This document shows, in pieces, positions 18,966 through 28,098 of a stretch of 64,000 nucleotides of DNA (the stretch's first letter is position 1; every line of letters begins with the position of its first letter). The notes below the pieces were generated by a model. The model worked only from the letters and a program-made list of their open reading frames with translations. It did not search any database and was not told the origin of the DNA. A program made the translations under genes and the position numbers. Source of the DNA: Halomicrobium zhouii (GTDB lineage: Archaea; Halobacteriota; Halobacteria; Halobacteriales; Haloarculaceae); NCBI RefSeq assembly GCF_900114435.1, contig NZ_FOZK01000001.1:1-64000 (forward strand). Reading direction: 5' to 3'.

Positions 18966-19610
18966 CTACTCCCATTCCTGGGTGTCGACTGCGGCCAGCG
19001 TCTCCCGAATCTCGGCGACGTACGCCTCGCGGTCGTAGCCCAGCCGCGAGATCCACACCTCCTGATAGGAGGGGTGGAGAATCGGCACGACGGTCGCGTC
19101 CAGCGAAGGGCATCGTTTCGGGTCGAGCACGCTGTCCAGAAACCCGTCGATGGCCTCGTCCTCGATCGCCAGAACGCTCTCTGTGGCGTGCTTGCCCGTC
19201 GTGACGACGGCTCGCGGTGCTATCGTCTCGATCTCCTCCCGAAGGAAGGGACGGCACTCGTCCAGTTCCGCCGCGGTGGGATCGCGGTTTCCCTCGGGGT
19301 GACACCGGACGGCGGCGGAGAAGAAACAGTCGTCGTGGCCGTAGCCCGCGTCGGCGAGCAGGGTCCGAATCTTCTTTCCTGAGCGCCGATTGGTGTAGGA
19401 CATCCCCGTCCAGTTGCCACCCTGCCACTGAGGGACGTCTGGCTCACCCTCACCGGGGGCCTCGCCGACGACCATCACCTCGGCGTCGAGCGGGCCGTTC
19501 CCCCAGGAGATGCACTCGCGGCTCTCGACGAGGTTCGGACAGCGCTCGCAGGACTCGGCGAGGACGAGCCGGTCGTCGGAATCGGGGAACGGCGGCACGG
19601 TCGGCGACAC
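18966..19610 (-). CDS. Second uracil-DNA glycosylase family protein
   Basis: A 214-residue protein of the Fe-S uracil-DNA glycosylase superfamily. It has CERCPNLVESRE and NGPLDAEVMVVGEAPGEGEP near the start, CFFSAAVRCHPEGNRDP in the middle and HPSYQEVW near the end. A GTG at 19610 is preferred. The alternative ATG at 19712 would overlap the start codon of the divergent DUF1028 gene and leave no promoter for either. With GTG, about 100 bases remain for two promoters. Confidence 0.87.
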   Translation of the reverse strand: MSPTVPPFPDSDDRLVLAESCERCPNLVESRECISWGNGPLDAEVMVVGEAPGEGEPDVPQWQGGNWTGMSYTNRRSGKKIRTLLADAGYGHDDCFFSAAVRCHPEGNRDPTAAELDECRPFLREEIETIAPRAVVTTGKHATESVLAIEDEAIDGFLDSVLDPKRCPSLDATVVPILHPSYQEVWISRLGYDREAYVAEIRETLAAVDTQEWE

Positions 19611-19710
19611 GGTCGTCGGTGGGCGGCGAATGGGTTTGTAGCTCACGGATCCGATGGCCTTCGTGTCACGAGATCCGCGCGTTTTTGAATCCTGTGCGAG
19701 CAGGTTGGTC

Positions 19711-20400
19711 ATGACGTTCAGCATCTGCGTTCGTGAGTCGCTCTCTGAGAACGAGGGCGGCCCTTTTCGCTTCGCCGTCGGCGTCACGACGGCCAACCCG
19801 ACCATCGGCGTGTTCACGCCGTTCGTCAGCGAGGACGGCGCCGTGGCGACCCAGGCGCTCACGCAGGGCGATCTCGGGCCACGAGCGCTCGACGAACTCG
19901 CCAACGGGCGCTCAGTCGACGACCTCCTTCCGGACATCCTCGCCGACGCGGGCAACGCCGATACCTTGCAGATCCATGCCCTCGATGCGGACAGTTCGTT
20001 CGTCCACCACGGCGAAGCGGTGACTGACCCGACTGACGACGGGTACGATTGGGACTGCGTGTCTCACCGGAGTGGCGAGCACTACAGCGTCGCCGGGAAC
20101 TTCCTCGTCCGCGAGGAGGTGGTCGACGCGGTCGCCGAAACGTACGAAGAAGCTGATCAGTCGCGACTACTTGCGGAGCGGCTACTCGACGCACTGGAGG
20201 CCGGGGACGAGGCCGGCGGGGATAAACGGAAGTCGGAGGCCAGCAGTGCGGCGATCAAGGTCGTGGACCCCGACGCACCGCTGGCCCACGAGTGGTACGA
20301 CGACCTCCGCGTCGACGCGTCGCCGACGCCGCTCGCCGACCTCCGTGAGACGTACGAACGGGGCAAGCGCTATCACGAAGAGGTCTCGGAAGAGTGGTGA
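19711..20400 (+). CDS. DUF1028 domain-containing protein
   Basis: A 229-residue protein beginning MTFSICVRE, the typical DUF1028 opening (an Ntn-hydrolase-like fold of unknown activity). Later family stretches include TQALTQGDLGPRALDELANG and EHYSVAGNFLV. It often occurs near amino-acid or peptide metabolism genes, but nothing here confirms that. It is divergent from the uracil-DNA glycosylase gene. Confidence 0.88.
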   Translation: MTFSICVRESLSENEGGPFRFAVGVTTANPTIGVFTPFVSEDGAVATQALTQGDLGPRALDELANGRSVDDLLPDILADAGNADTLQIHALDADSSFVHHGEAVTDPTDDGYDWDCVSHRSGEHYSVAGNFLVREEVVDAVAETYEEADQSRLLAERLLDALEAGDEAGGDKRKSEASSAAIKVVDPDAPLAHEWYDDLRVDASPTPLADLRETYERGKRYHEEVSEEW

Positions 20401-20442
20401 CAGAATACCGCAGTGGTGCATCAGGCAGCTATCGCCGGCCTG

Positions 20443-21018
20443 CTACCCCATCAGGTAGCGGAGCCAGGCGTTGTTCTGGACGACGTCGAGGTCCTCCAGG
20501 TAGGCGTCGAGGCCGAGGATGCGGCCCGCGCCGATGGCGCCCAGGCCGAACAGCAGGGCGGCGTAGACGAGGTGGTCGTCGACGACCCAGCCGTGGGCGA
20601 TGGGGAGACCGGCCATGAGGCCGCCTTCCAGCGCCGCGGCCCAGAACATGAGCATCATGACGGCGCCCCAGAACGCGTTCCAGCGGACGAACGCGCCCAG
20701 GATGAGTCCCAGACCCGTGAGGGTCAGGCCCCACATGACCAGGACGTCGACGAGGGGGTTGCCGGCCATCGTCAGCCACAGGTCACCCAGGGGGTTGCCC
20801 TCGGGGATGGCGTTGGCCAGGTAGCCCGCCGCCGTCCAGTTGTTCGCCGGGTCGGCGTCCAGGTAGGTGATCAGCTTCGTGACCCCGCCCTGGAGCAGGA
20901 CCCAGCCCATCGTGACGCGGAGCGCGAGGATGGCGTAGCCGATCCTGTTTTCCGCGTAGTCGAACTCGGTCTCGCGACCGAACAGTTCCGCGCCGAGTCG
21001 TCGGGTGTTGGTTGCCAT
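20443..21018 (-). CDS. DoxX family membrane protein
   Basis: A 191-residue membrane protein of the DoxX/DoxD type. Four hydrophobic helices are visible, with LRVTMGWVLLQGGVTKLI and LVMWGLTLTGLGLILG. DoxD is a subunit of thiosulfate:quinone oxidoreductase in Acidianus, but most DoxX proteins have no assigned role. It is divergent from nosZ. An imperfect palindrome (TTCCCGAAACGGGAG, 21078-21092) lies upstream of it. Confidence 0.87.
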   Translation of the reverse strand: MATNTRRLGAELFGRETEFDYAENRIGYAILALRVTMGWVLLQGGVTKLITYLDADPANNWTAAGYLANAIPEGNPLGDLWLTMAGNPLVDVLVMWGLTLTGLGLILGAFVRWNAFWGAVMMLMFWAAALEGGLMAGLPIAHGWVVDDHLVYAALLFGLGAIGAGRILGLDAYLEDLDVVQNNAWLRYLMG

Positions 21019-21372
21019 AGGTTGGTCCCTCTTACAGGTGGTAGTTGGCAGGGATACCTCTTGAAGCGCATAGCGGGTTCCCGAAACGGGAGAAGCGCTC
21101 CCACAAACTGAGAATCCGGCGGCGATCGAACAATCCGGCGCCGATACAGCGATTGCTGCGCGTGCGCGGACTCCGAGCGGTCGGTACCGCGTCTGCGGGA
21201 GCGATCGACGGCCGTCGGCGGAGTCCGACGGGGGGCCGCGGGCCGGGCCCTAAATAAACGGTCGAACGGGTTCGGCCTGCTTCCAGCCGCCCGAGAATCC
21301 CCGGCGAGGGTATACGTACGATCCCGGTAGCTTCGGCTGTAGAACGGTTCACCGACCGGACACACCACAACA
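21019..21372. other. Divergent promoter region between doxX and nosZ
   Basis: A 354-base non-coding spacer. It holds the imperfect palindrome TTCCCGAAACGGGAG (21078-21092) nearer doxX, the CGAAC-N2-GTTCG site (21263-21274), and a TATA-like GTATAC (21310-21315) before nosZ. No gene-like reading frame was recognised. Confidence 0.65.
21263..21274. promoter_or_regulatory. CGAAC-N2-GTTCG operator upstream of nosZ
   Basis: CGAACGGGTTCG, a perfect half-site pair, is centred 104.5 bp before the nosZ ATG and about 43 bp before a TATA-like GTATAC. The same operator-to-TATA distance is seen at the nos-linked halocyanin. Confidence 0.65.
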
Positions 21373-23331
21373 ATGACCGCAAACACCGACGATTCGATCG
21401 CGGAGCACGAACAGGAACTCGACGCGCTCCGCGGGGAGCGTGACGGGGACGAAGCCGGCGAGGGAACCTCGCTCGAACTGCCGCGGCTGTCCGTCGACCG
21501 GCGGGACTTCATGAAGGCTGCGGGGGCGCTCGGCGCCGTGAGCGCCTCGGCCGGCTGTCTGGGCGTCCTCGACGGCGGCGACGGTGGGGCGGGCGGCCAG
21601 GGGACCGGGACGGGCGGGAAGGGCGAGCACCACGTCGGCCCAGGCGAACTCGACCAGTACTACGGGATTCTCAGCGGCGGTCACTCCGGCGAAATCCGCA
21701 TCCTGGGCATCCCCTCGATGCGCGAGCTCATGCGCGTCCCGGTGTTCAACGAGGAGAGCGCGACGGGCTACGGGCACGACAACCGGACCAGCGAGATGCT
21801 GGCGAACGAGGGCGGCGACTACCGCTGGGGTGACACGCACCACCCGCGCGTCTCCCAGACGGACAACGACTACGACGGCCGCTGGGCGTTCGTCAACGAC
21901 AAGGCAAACGGCCGGATGGCCCGCATCGACCTGAAGTACTTCGAGACGGACGCCATCGTCGACATCCCGAACCAGCAGGGCACCCACGGCGCCTGCTGTC
22001 TCCTCCCGGACACCAAGTACGTCTTCGGCGTCGGCGAGTTCCGCGTCCCGATGCAGAACGACGGTCGCGACCTGGACGACCCCGAGGCGTACTCCTCGAC
22101 CATCGCCGCCATCGACCCCGAGTCGATGAACGTCGAGTGGGAGGTAGCCGTCGACGGGAACATGGACAACGGCGACGGGGGCAAGGAGGGCCGCTGGTTC
22201 TTCACGACCGGGTACAACAGCGAACACGGGACGACCGAGGCGGAGATGACCAAGTCGGACCGCGACTGGGTGAAGGCCTTCGACGTGCCCGCCATCGAAG
22301 AAGCCGTCGAGGCCGGCGACTACGAGGAGATCAACGGCGTCCCCGTCGTCGACGGCACGCGAGAGAGCCCGCTCAACCAGGGCGACCGGCCGATCGTGAA
22401 GTACGTCCCGACGCCGAAGAGCCCCCACGGAGTCAGCGTCACTCCCGACGGGAAGTACGCCATCGCCAGCGGGAAACTCGACCCCACCTGCGCGGTCATC
22501 GACATCGAGCAGCTACCGGAGGTCGACGACCCAGCCGACGCCATCGTCGGCCGGCCGCGGGTCGGGATGGGGCCGCTGCACACGGCCTACGACGGTCGCG
22601 GGCACGCCTACACGACCCTGTTCATCGACTCGCAGGTCGCCAAGTGGGACATCGAGGCAGCGGTCGACGCCGAGGAAGGCAGCGAGGACCCTATCGTCGA
22701 GAAGATCGACGTCCACTACAACCCCGGCCACCTCATCGCCTCCGAATCGTACACCGCGGACCCGGCGGGCGACTACCTCATCTCGCTGAACAAGCTCTCG
22801 AAGGACCGATTCCTCAACGTTGGGCCGCTCAAGCCCGAGAACGACCAGCTGATCTACATCGGCGACGACGAGGGCGGGATGGAACTCATCAAGGACAAGC
22901 CGTCGTTCCCGGAGCCCCACGACGCCTCCATCGTCGCCGCGGACAAGATCGAACCCGCGGACGTGTACGACCCCGAGGACTACGACGCCGAGTACGTCGA
23001 CGAGGACAGCGCCGAGGTCGAGCGGATCGACGACTCGACGGTCCACGTGAAGACCTACGTCAAGCGCAACGAGTACGCCTTCCCCGAGATCCGCGTCCAG
23101 GAGGGCGACGAGGTCACCATCACGGCGACGAACGTCGAGACGACCAGCGACATCGTCCACGGGATGGCGATCCCCGAGTACGACATCGACCTGGCGCTGG
23201 TGCCACAGGACACCCGCGAGGTGACCTTCACCGCCGACCAGCCCGGCGTCTACTGGGCCTACTGTTCGTACTTCTGCAGCGCGCTCCACCTGGAGATGCG
23301 CTCGCGGCTGATCGTGGAACCGAGCGACTGA
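21373..23331 (+). CDS. nosZ: Nitrous oxide reductase NosZ, Tat-exported
   Basis: A 652-residue enzyme that reduces N2O to N2, the last step of denitrification, outside the membrane. A twin-arginine signal (DRRDFMKAAG, about residue 38) is followed by a seven-bladed propeller. Its CuZ-type histidines are visible in THHPRVS, SPHGVSV, GPLHTAYDGRGHAY, HYNPGHLI and EPHDASIV. The C-terminal cupredoxin carries the CuA motif C631-x3-C635-x3-H639-x2-M642. It leads the nosZ-nosB-like-nosDFY cluster. The upstream palindrome links it to the island-wide regulon. Confidence 0.98.
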   Translation: MTANTDDSIAEHEQELDALRGERDGDEAGEGTSLELPRLSVDRRDFMKAAGALGAVSASAGCLGVLDGGDGGAGGQGTGTGGKGEHHVGPGELDQYYGILSGGHSGEIRILGIPSMRELMRVPVFNEESATGYGHDNRTSEMLANEGGDYRWGDTHHPRVSQTDNDYDGRWAFVNDKANGRMARIDLKYFETDAIVDIPNQQGTHGACCLLPDTKYVFGVGEFRVPMQNDGRDLDDPEAYSSTIAAIDPESMNVEWEVAVDGNMDNGDGGKEGRWFFTTGYNSEHGTTEAEMTKSDRDWVKAFDVPAIEEAVEAGDYEEINGVPVVDGTRESPLNQGDRPIVKYVPTPKSPHGVSVTPDGKYAIASGKLDPTCAVIDIEQLPEVDDPADAIVGRPRVGMGPLHTAYDGRGHAYTTLFIDSQVAKWDIEAAVDAEEGSEDPIVEKIDVHYNPGHLIASESYTADPAGDYLISLNKLSKDRFLNVGPLKPENDQLIYIGDDEGGMELIKDKPSFPEPHDASIVAADKIEPADVYDPEDYDAEYVDEDSAEVERIDDSTVHVKTYVKRNEYAFPEIRVQEGDEVTITATNVETTSDIVHGMAIPEYDIDLALVPQDTREVTFTADQPGVYWAYCSYFCSALHLEMRSRLIVEPSD

Positions 23332-23365
23332 CCGACCAGTCCCCGCCCCATCCCCCTCTCTGCTC

Positions 23366-24088
23366 ATGACCAAGACACGGATCGCACGGATGGCCGAACT
23401 CCGGCGCGCGCTGCCGATAGCGGCGGCGCTGCTCATGCTCGGGGCGCTGCTGGTGCCGATGTGGCGGATCACGTTCCTGGCACCCCAGTACCCGACGACG
23501 GAGCTCGTCGTGGAACTGTACGCCTACCCCCGGCTCGGCGGCGACTTCGCCGAGGTACAGGCGCTGAACAAGTACGTCGGGTTCTACTACCCGGACCCGG
23601 TCCTGCTTGAGCCCAACTACGAGGTCCACGAGAAGGCCATCCGCACGCCGGAGTGGGTGCTGGGCCCCGTCACCTTCCTCGCGATGGCGGCGACCGGCCT
23701 GTTCGTCGCGCTGGCGCCCACGGAGCGGAAACTCCGGCTCGGGCTGACCGCCCAGCTCGTCGGCACCCTGTCGGTGCTGGTGGTCATGTTCGCCGTCATC
23801 CAGTACCGGCTCTACCAGGCCGGCCACGCGCTGGACCCGGACGCGCCACTCATGGGCGTCGAGGGATTCACGCCCCCGGTCCTGGGCGGCTACGCCGTCG
23901 CGAACATCAGCGGCTTCGCCTGGTTCGGCCCGGGCGGGTACATGGTCGCGCTCGCCGTGGTGTTGCTCGCCGGCGCGTACCTCTGCCGGGGAAGCCGTGC
24001 CACGGTCGGTGACCTCCCGCGACTCGTTCGCGAGCGGTTCGAAAAGGGGGAGTCGGACGATCGCCCGCCCGCACCGGGAGGTGACTGA
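23366..24088 (+). CDS. NosB-like membrane protein of the nos cluster
   Basis: A 240-residue protein with about four or five hydrophobic helices. One is N-terminal (PIAAALLMLGALLVPMW), followed by an extracytoplasmic loop with a PRLGGDF and YYPDP region, then three later helices. It lies between nosZ and nosD, the place of NosB in the nos clusters of some bacteria such as Wolinella. The assignment is from position and topology only. It probably helps electron delivery or NosZ maturation. Confidence 0.75.
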   Translation: MTKTRIARMAELRRALPIAAALLMLGALLVPMWRITFLAPQYPTTELVVELYAYPRLGGDFAEVQALNKYVGFYYPDPVLLEPNYEVHEKAIRTPEWVLGPVTFLAMAATGLFVALAPTERKLRLGLTAQLVGTLSVLVVMFAVIQYRLYQAGHALDPDAPLMGVEGFTPPVLGGYAVANISGFAWFGPGGYMVALAVVLLAGAYLCRGSRATVGDLPRLVRERFEKGESDDRPPAPGGD

Positions 24089-24091
24089 GCC

Positions 24092-25528
24092 GTGCGACTG
24101 GGTCGGCTGTACGTCGCGCTGACCGCGTTCGTGCTCGTCGTGGCGGCCGCCGGTGCGGCCGCCGCCCCGCAGCAGACGTCCGGCACCGACACCGACGCGG
24201 TCACCGTCGACGCCGACGTGCCGGACCCGGACGCCTTCGAGGCGCCCGATGACGACGGCGTCGCGACCGTCGACGGGACCGAGTACGGCTCCGTCCAGGC
24301 GGCCGTCGACGTGGCCGACCCCGGTGACACCGTCCGGCTGTCGGGCCGCTTCGACGAGAACGTGACCGTCCGGACGGCGAACGTTACCGTCACGGCGGCC
24401 GGGCCCGGGACCGCCGGGAACGGGGCCGCCGAGAGCGGCGACCCGGTCGCGATGATCGACGGCGGCGGCGAGGGCGACGTGCTCGCCATCGAGGCGCCGA
24501 ACGTCACCGTCGAACGGATCTGGATCAACAACTCCGGCTGGGAGGCCGACACCGAGGACGCGGGCGTCTTCGTCAACGGCACCGACGCGACGCTCGACTC
24601 GGTGCGACTCACCGAGGTCACCTTCGGCGTGTGGGTCGACGGCGTCGACGGCGTCACTATCGAGAACAGCACCATCGTCGGTCGCGAGGAGGTCCGGTCT
24701 CACGCCGAGCGCGGCAACGGGATCAACCTCTGGGAGACCGAGGACGTCGTCGTCCGCGGCAACGACATCACCCGGGTCCGGGACGGCATCTACTTCTCCT
24801 GGGCCGAGGGGGTCGAGGCGACGGACAACCGCATGTGGGACCTGCGCTTCGGCGTCCACTACATGTACTCGGACGACAACCTGCTTGCCGACAACCTCGC
24901 GTTCGACAACGACGTGGGCTACGCGCTGATGGTCAGCGAGAACCTGCGGATCGTCGACAACAGGGCCGTCGACAACGACGGCGGCAGCGGCCACGGCATC
25001 CTCGTCAAGGACGTCGAGGACACCACCATCCGCGGGAACGTGCTGGCCGGCAACGAGCACGGCCTGTTCGCCTCCAACGGCCAGGACAACCGGATCGAGT
25101 CCAACCTGGTGATGGAGAACACCGTGGGCGTCCACTCCACGGCCGGGTCGACCGACCAGACCGTCGTCAACAACAGCTTCGTCCACAACGACCTGCAGGC
25201 GTTCTCGACCAACGACGCCGTCGTCGCGTGGAACGGAACCCACGAGGGCAACTACTGGTCGGACGCCCGGACCGCCGACCGGTCCGGCGACGGCGTCAGC
25301 GAGCTACGCCACCGGCCCGCCGGCACCGTCGAACAGGTGCTCCACGACCACCCGCAGGCGGGCGTCTTCGCGGAGAGCCCGGCGTTCTCCGCGGTCCGCA
25401 TGGCCGAGAACTCGTTCCCGGTACTGGAGTCGCCGGGCATCGTCGACCACCACCCGCTCGTCGAGTCGCCCCACGACTGGGAGCACTACTACGCCGACCA
25501 CACAGACAATGCACATCGAAACGACTGA
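24092..25528 (+). CDS. nosD: NosD, copper-site maturation protein for NosZ
   Basis: A 478-residue secreted protein. A signal peptide (AFVLVVAAAGAAAA) precedes a right-handed parallel beta-helix of repeated short units (VTVERIWINNSG, VVVRGNDITRVRDG, NRIESNLVMENTVG), the NosD/CASH architecture. NosD works with the NosFY ABC transporter to build the CuZ sulfide-bridged copper site of NosZ. It starts with GTG directly after the NosB-like gene and overlaps nosF by 20 bases. Confidence 0.95.
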   Translation: MRLGRLYVALTAFVLVVAAAGAAAAPQQTSGTDTDAVTVDADVPDPDAFEAPDDDGVATVDGTEYGSVQAAVDVADPGDTVRLSGRFDENVTVRTANVTVTAAGPGTAGNGAAESGDPVAMIDGGGEGDVLAIEAPNVTVERIWINNSGWEADTEDAGVFVNGTDATLDSVRLTEVTFGVWVDGVDGVTIENSTIVGREEVRSHAERGNGINLWETEDVVVRGNDITRVRDGIYFSWAEGVEATDNRMWDLRFGVHYMYSDDNLLADNLAFDNDVGYALMVSENLRIVDNRAVDNDGGSGHGILVKDVEDTTIRGNVLAGNEHGLFASNGQDNRIESNLVMENTVGVHSTAGSTDQTVVNNSFVHNDLQAFSTNDAVVAWNGTHEGNYWSDARTADRSGDGVSELRHRPAGTVEQVLHDHPQAGVFAESPAFSAVRMAENSFPVLESPGIVDHHPLVESPHDWEHYYADHTDNAHRND

Positions 25529-26354
25529 CGTGACCAGGACGTACGGCGCCGTGACCGCGCTCGACGGGCTGACGCTGTCGATCCCGTCTGGGTCGACGTT
25601 CGGCCTGCTCGGGACGAACGGGGCCGGCAAGACGACGCTGTTCAGGCTGCTGATCGGCCACGAGACGCCCGACAGCGGGACGGTCCGCATCGGCGACACG
25701 ACCGTCTCCGCCGCGGGGCCCGAGATCCGCGAGCGCGTGGGCTACCTGCCCGAACGCGCCGGGTTCCCGGCCGAACTGACGGCCCGGGAGGTCCTGGCGG
25801 TGACCGCACGCGTGCGCGGCCTCTCGGACGTGGACGAGCGCGTCGCGTCGGTCCTCTCGACCGTCGGGCTCGACGGCGACGCGGACCGACCCGTCGAGGG
25901 GTTCTCGAACGGAATGGGCCGCCGGCTGGGACTGGCGACGGCGCTGTTGCCCGACCCGGACGTGTTGCTGCTGGACGAGCCGACCGCCGGCCTCGACCCG
26001 CTCGGCGTCGTCGCGTTCCACCGCATCGTCGAGGACGTGAGCGAGCGGACCGACGCGACCGTACTGGTCTGTTCGCACGCCCTCGCGGAGGTCGAACGAC
26101 TCTGTGACCGCGTGGCGATACTGAACGACGGCCAGTTGCTCGCGGCGGGCGAGCTATCGGAACTGACCGCCGGGACGAGCGGCCTCGAGGAGACGTTCGA
26201 GGCCGTCGTCACCGGTGACGGGCAGTCCGGCGACGGACAGGCGGTGGCGGCCGGCGGTCCGGCCGGCAGCGGCACCGAGAGACCGTCGGACGCCAGCGAC
26301 CTCCAGCGACCGCCAGACGCCACTCCCGCGGACCGGGAGGAGGGCACGCCATGA
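25509..26354 (+). CDS. nosF: NosF, ABC transporter ATP-binding protein
   Basis: A 281-residue ATPase: Walker A GTNGAGKTT, an ABC signature region GFSNGMGRRLGLA, Walker B VLLLDEPTAGLDP and the switch His in VCSHALAEVE. It powers NosY in the maturation of the NosZ copper centre. The last 60 residues are an extra, low-complexity Gly/Asp-rich tail. It overlaps nosD upstream and nosY downstream (ATGA), so translation is coupled. Confidence 0.95.
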   Translation: MHIETTDVTRTYGAVTALDGLTLSIPSGSTFGLLGTNGAGKTTLFRLLIGHETPDSGTVRIGDTTVSAAGPEIRERVGYLPERAGFPAELTAREVLAVTARVRGLSDVDERVASVLSTVGLDGDADRPVEGFSNGMGRRLGLATALLPDPDVLLLDEPTAGLDPLGVVAFHRIVEDVSERTDATVLVCSHALAEVERLCDRVAILNDGQLLAAGELSELTAGTSGLEETFEAVVTGDGQSGDGQAVAAGGPAGSGTERPSDASDLQRPPDATPADREEGTP

Positions 26355-27286
26355 CCGAACCACAGAGCGACCCACAAACCGACGGTGGCGCGACGGTGAC
26401 GGCCGCGACCGCGACCAACTCCGAGAGCGAGTCGGCGACGGCCAGCGGGCTCCGGACGCGGGCCGCCCTGGCCACCCGGCAGGTCGGCTCGCTCGCGGCC
26501 ACGGAGATACGGCTCGGCCTCCGCCGGCGCTGGGCCGTCATCCTTGTCGGCCTGTTCGCCGCGTTCGGGATGCTGGTGTTGACGTTCGCCGGGTCGGCGC
26601 CGGGGCCCGCGGGCTTCGAGCGGACCGCGGCGAGTCTCGCGATGCTGGCGGTGTACGTCGTCCCGCTCACGGCGCTGGCCTACGGGTACGACGCCGTCGT
26701 CGGGCCGGCCGAGAGCGGCTGGATGGAGGTGCTCTCGGCGCTGCCGGTGACCCGGACCCGGATCCTCGCCGGGACGGCGCTCGGTCGCGGGGTCGTCCTC
26801 GTCGGCGGCGTCGCCCTCGGCTTCCTGATCCCGGGGGGCATCCTCGTCTCCGAGTACGGCCCGTCGACCGTGCCCGCGCTCGCGACGCTGTTGCTGGCGG
26901 CGGCCGCGCTCGGGCTGGCGTTTCTCGCCGTCGCCGTTGCGCTGTCGACGCTGGTCCGGGAGAAGACCCACGCGCTCGGCGCCGCGCTGCTGGCGTGGGT
27001 CTGGTTCGTCCTCGTCCACGACCTGCTCGCGCTCGGCGTCGTGGCCGCGTTCGACCTCTCGGCGGGCGCGGTGACGGCGCTGGTCCTGGCGAACCCCACG
27101 TCGGTGTACCGGGTGCTGGTGCTGGGTGAACTCGGCGCCGGCGGGACCGGCGGCTTCGCCAGTGTGCTCTCGGCTGCCGGGCTCTCGACGGGCCTGCTCG
27201 CAGTCACGCTGGCCGCGTGGGTCGCCGTCCCCCTCGTCGCTGCGGCCGTCCTCGTCCGCTGGCGCGGGACCATCGCGGCGACCTGA
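26351..27286 (+). CDS. nosY: NosY, ABC transporter permease
   Basis: A 311-residue membrane protein with six hydrophobic helices after a charged 55-residue N-terminus. It contains the ABC-2-type stretch PAESGWMEVLSALPVTRTRI. It is the membrane partner of NosF and is needed for NosZ copper-site assembly. It starts inside the nosF stop (ATGA). NosL and NosR, found in many nos clusters, are not seen here. Confidence 0.94.
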   Translation: MTEPQSDPQTDGGATVTAATATNSESESATASGLRTRAALATRQVGSLAATEIRLGLRRRWAVILVGLFAAFGMLVLTFAGSAPGPAGFERTAASLAMLAVYVVPLTALAYGYDAVVGPAESGWMEVLSALPVTRTRILAGTALGRGVVLVGGVALGFLIPGGILVSEYGPSTVPALATLLLAAAALGLAFLAVAVALSTLVREKTHALGAALLAWVWFVLVHDLLALGVVAAFDLSAGAVTALVLANPTSVYRVLVLGELGAGGTGGFASVLSAAGLSTGLLAVTLAAWVAVPLVAAAVLVRWRGTIAAT

Positions 27287-27319
27287 GCCGCGCGCCACGC
27301 GTCGGTGACGGTGTTCTGG

Positions 27320-27331
27320 CGAACATGTTCG
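27320..27331. promoter_or_regulatory. CGAAC-N2-GTTCG operator upstream of the nos halocyanin
   Basis: CGAACATGTTCG is a perfect 12-bp palindrome. It is centred 71.5 bp before the halocyanin ATG and about 44 bp before a TATA-like CTTTATT (27367-27373). Confidence 0.8.
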
Positions 27332-27396
27332 CCGCCCCTGCCAGTTCTCGGGAATCGGCTACGGGCCTTTATTCCGTGACGACGGAGGTGCAGGTG

Positions 27397-27927
27397 ATGT
27401 CAGAGAAAACCTTCGAGCGACGGACGTTCATGTACGCGACGGGTATCGCCGGGGCCACGCTCCTGGCCGGCTGTTCGGGCGGCGGCGACGGCGGTGACGG
27501 TGGGGGCGGCTCCGACGGCAGCGATGGTAGCGACGGTGGCGACAGCTCCGACGGCGGCGACGGCGGCGAGCGGTCGTACCTCGACGAGGAACCGGACTAC
27601 GACGGCTGGCTCGACGGCGCGAACAACTACGAACAGACCGTCGACTGGACCGGCCAGGACGAGGTGACGGTGCTCGTCGGCTACGACGGGCTCTCGTTCG
27701 ACCCCGCGGCGATCGCCATCTCCAGCGGGACCACCGTCACCTGGGAGTGGACCGGCGAGGGCGGCAGCCACGACGTCGTCTCGCAGGACGACGGGCCCCT
27801 CGACGCGGAGACCGCCTCCGAGGAGGGGCACACCTACAGCCACACCTTCGAGGAGTCGGGGACGTTCATCTACTCCTGTACGCCCCACGAGGCCGCCGGC
27901 ATGAAAGGCGCCGTCCACGTCGAGTAA
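27397..27927 (+). CDS. Halocyanin (blue copper lipoprotein)
   Basis: A 176-residue secreted electron carrier. The N-terminus has a Tat-like ERRTFMYATG and a lipobox (LLAGCSGG), followed by a Gly/Ser/Asp linker. The cupredoxin domain ends in the type 1 copper motif C-x2-H-x4-M (YSCTPHEAAGMKG), with the first His in GGSHDVVSQ. It lies just after nosY with its own promoter and palindrome, so it is the probable electron donor to NosZ. The sequence GGAGGTG stands 8 bases before the ATG and could act as a ribosome site. Confidence 0.95.
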   Translation: MSEKTFERRTFMYATGIAGATLLAGCSGGGDGGDGGGGSDGSDGSDGGDSSDGGDGGERSYLDEEPDYDGWLDGANNYEQTVDWTGQDEVTVLVGYDGLSFDPAAIAISSGTTVTWEWTGEGGSHDVVSQDDGPLDAETASEEGHTYSHTFEESGTFIYSCTPHEAAGMKGAVHVE

Positions 27928-27965
27928 GCCGACAGTCGCCGACTGCGCGGCTGCGTGATCCAGTC

Positions 27966-27985
27966 TCGTCGCGTTCTTTTTCGCG
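27966..27985 (+). terminator. Possible T-tract terminator after halocyanin
   Basis: A run of five T residues (27977-27981) flanked by GCG bases lies about 50 bases after the halocyanin stop. Archaeal termination often uses T-rich tracts; the evidence here is modest. Confidence 0.35.
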
Positions 27986-28098
27986 TCTGCACAGAACTGT
28001 GAGCACCGGCGCCGCGACGTAAGCGCCGGCGCCGCGACGACAGAAGATTCGACCGGGCCCGCTCGTGACGGTCGCCGGTCAGGCGTGGTTTCCGCCGG

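Noticed and set aside
27343..27353. TTCTCGGGAAT as a third TTCCC-N7-GGGAA site
   Set aside because: Spacing and half-sites do not match; only a partial resemblance.
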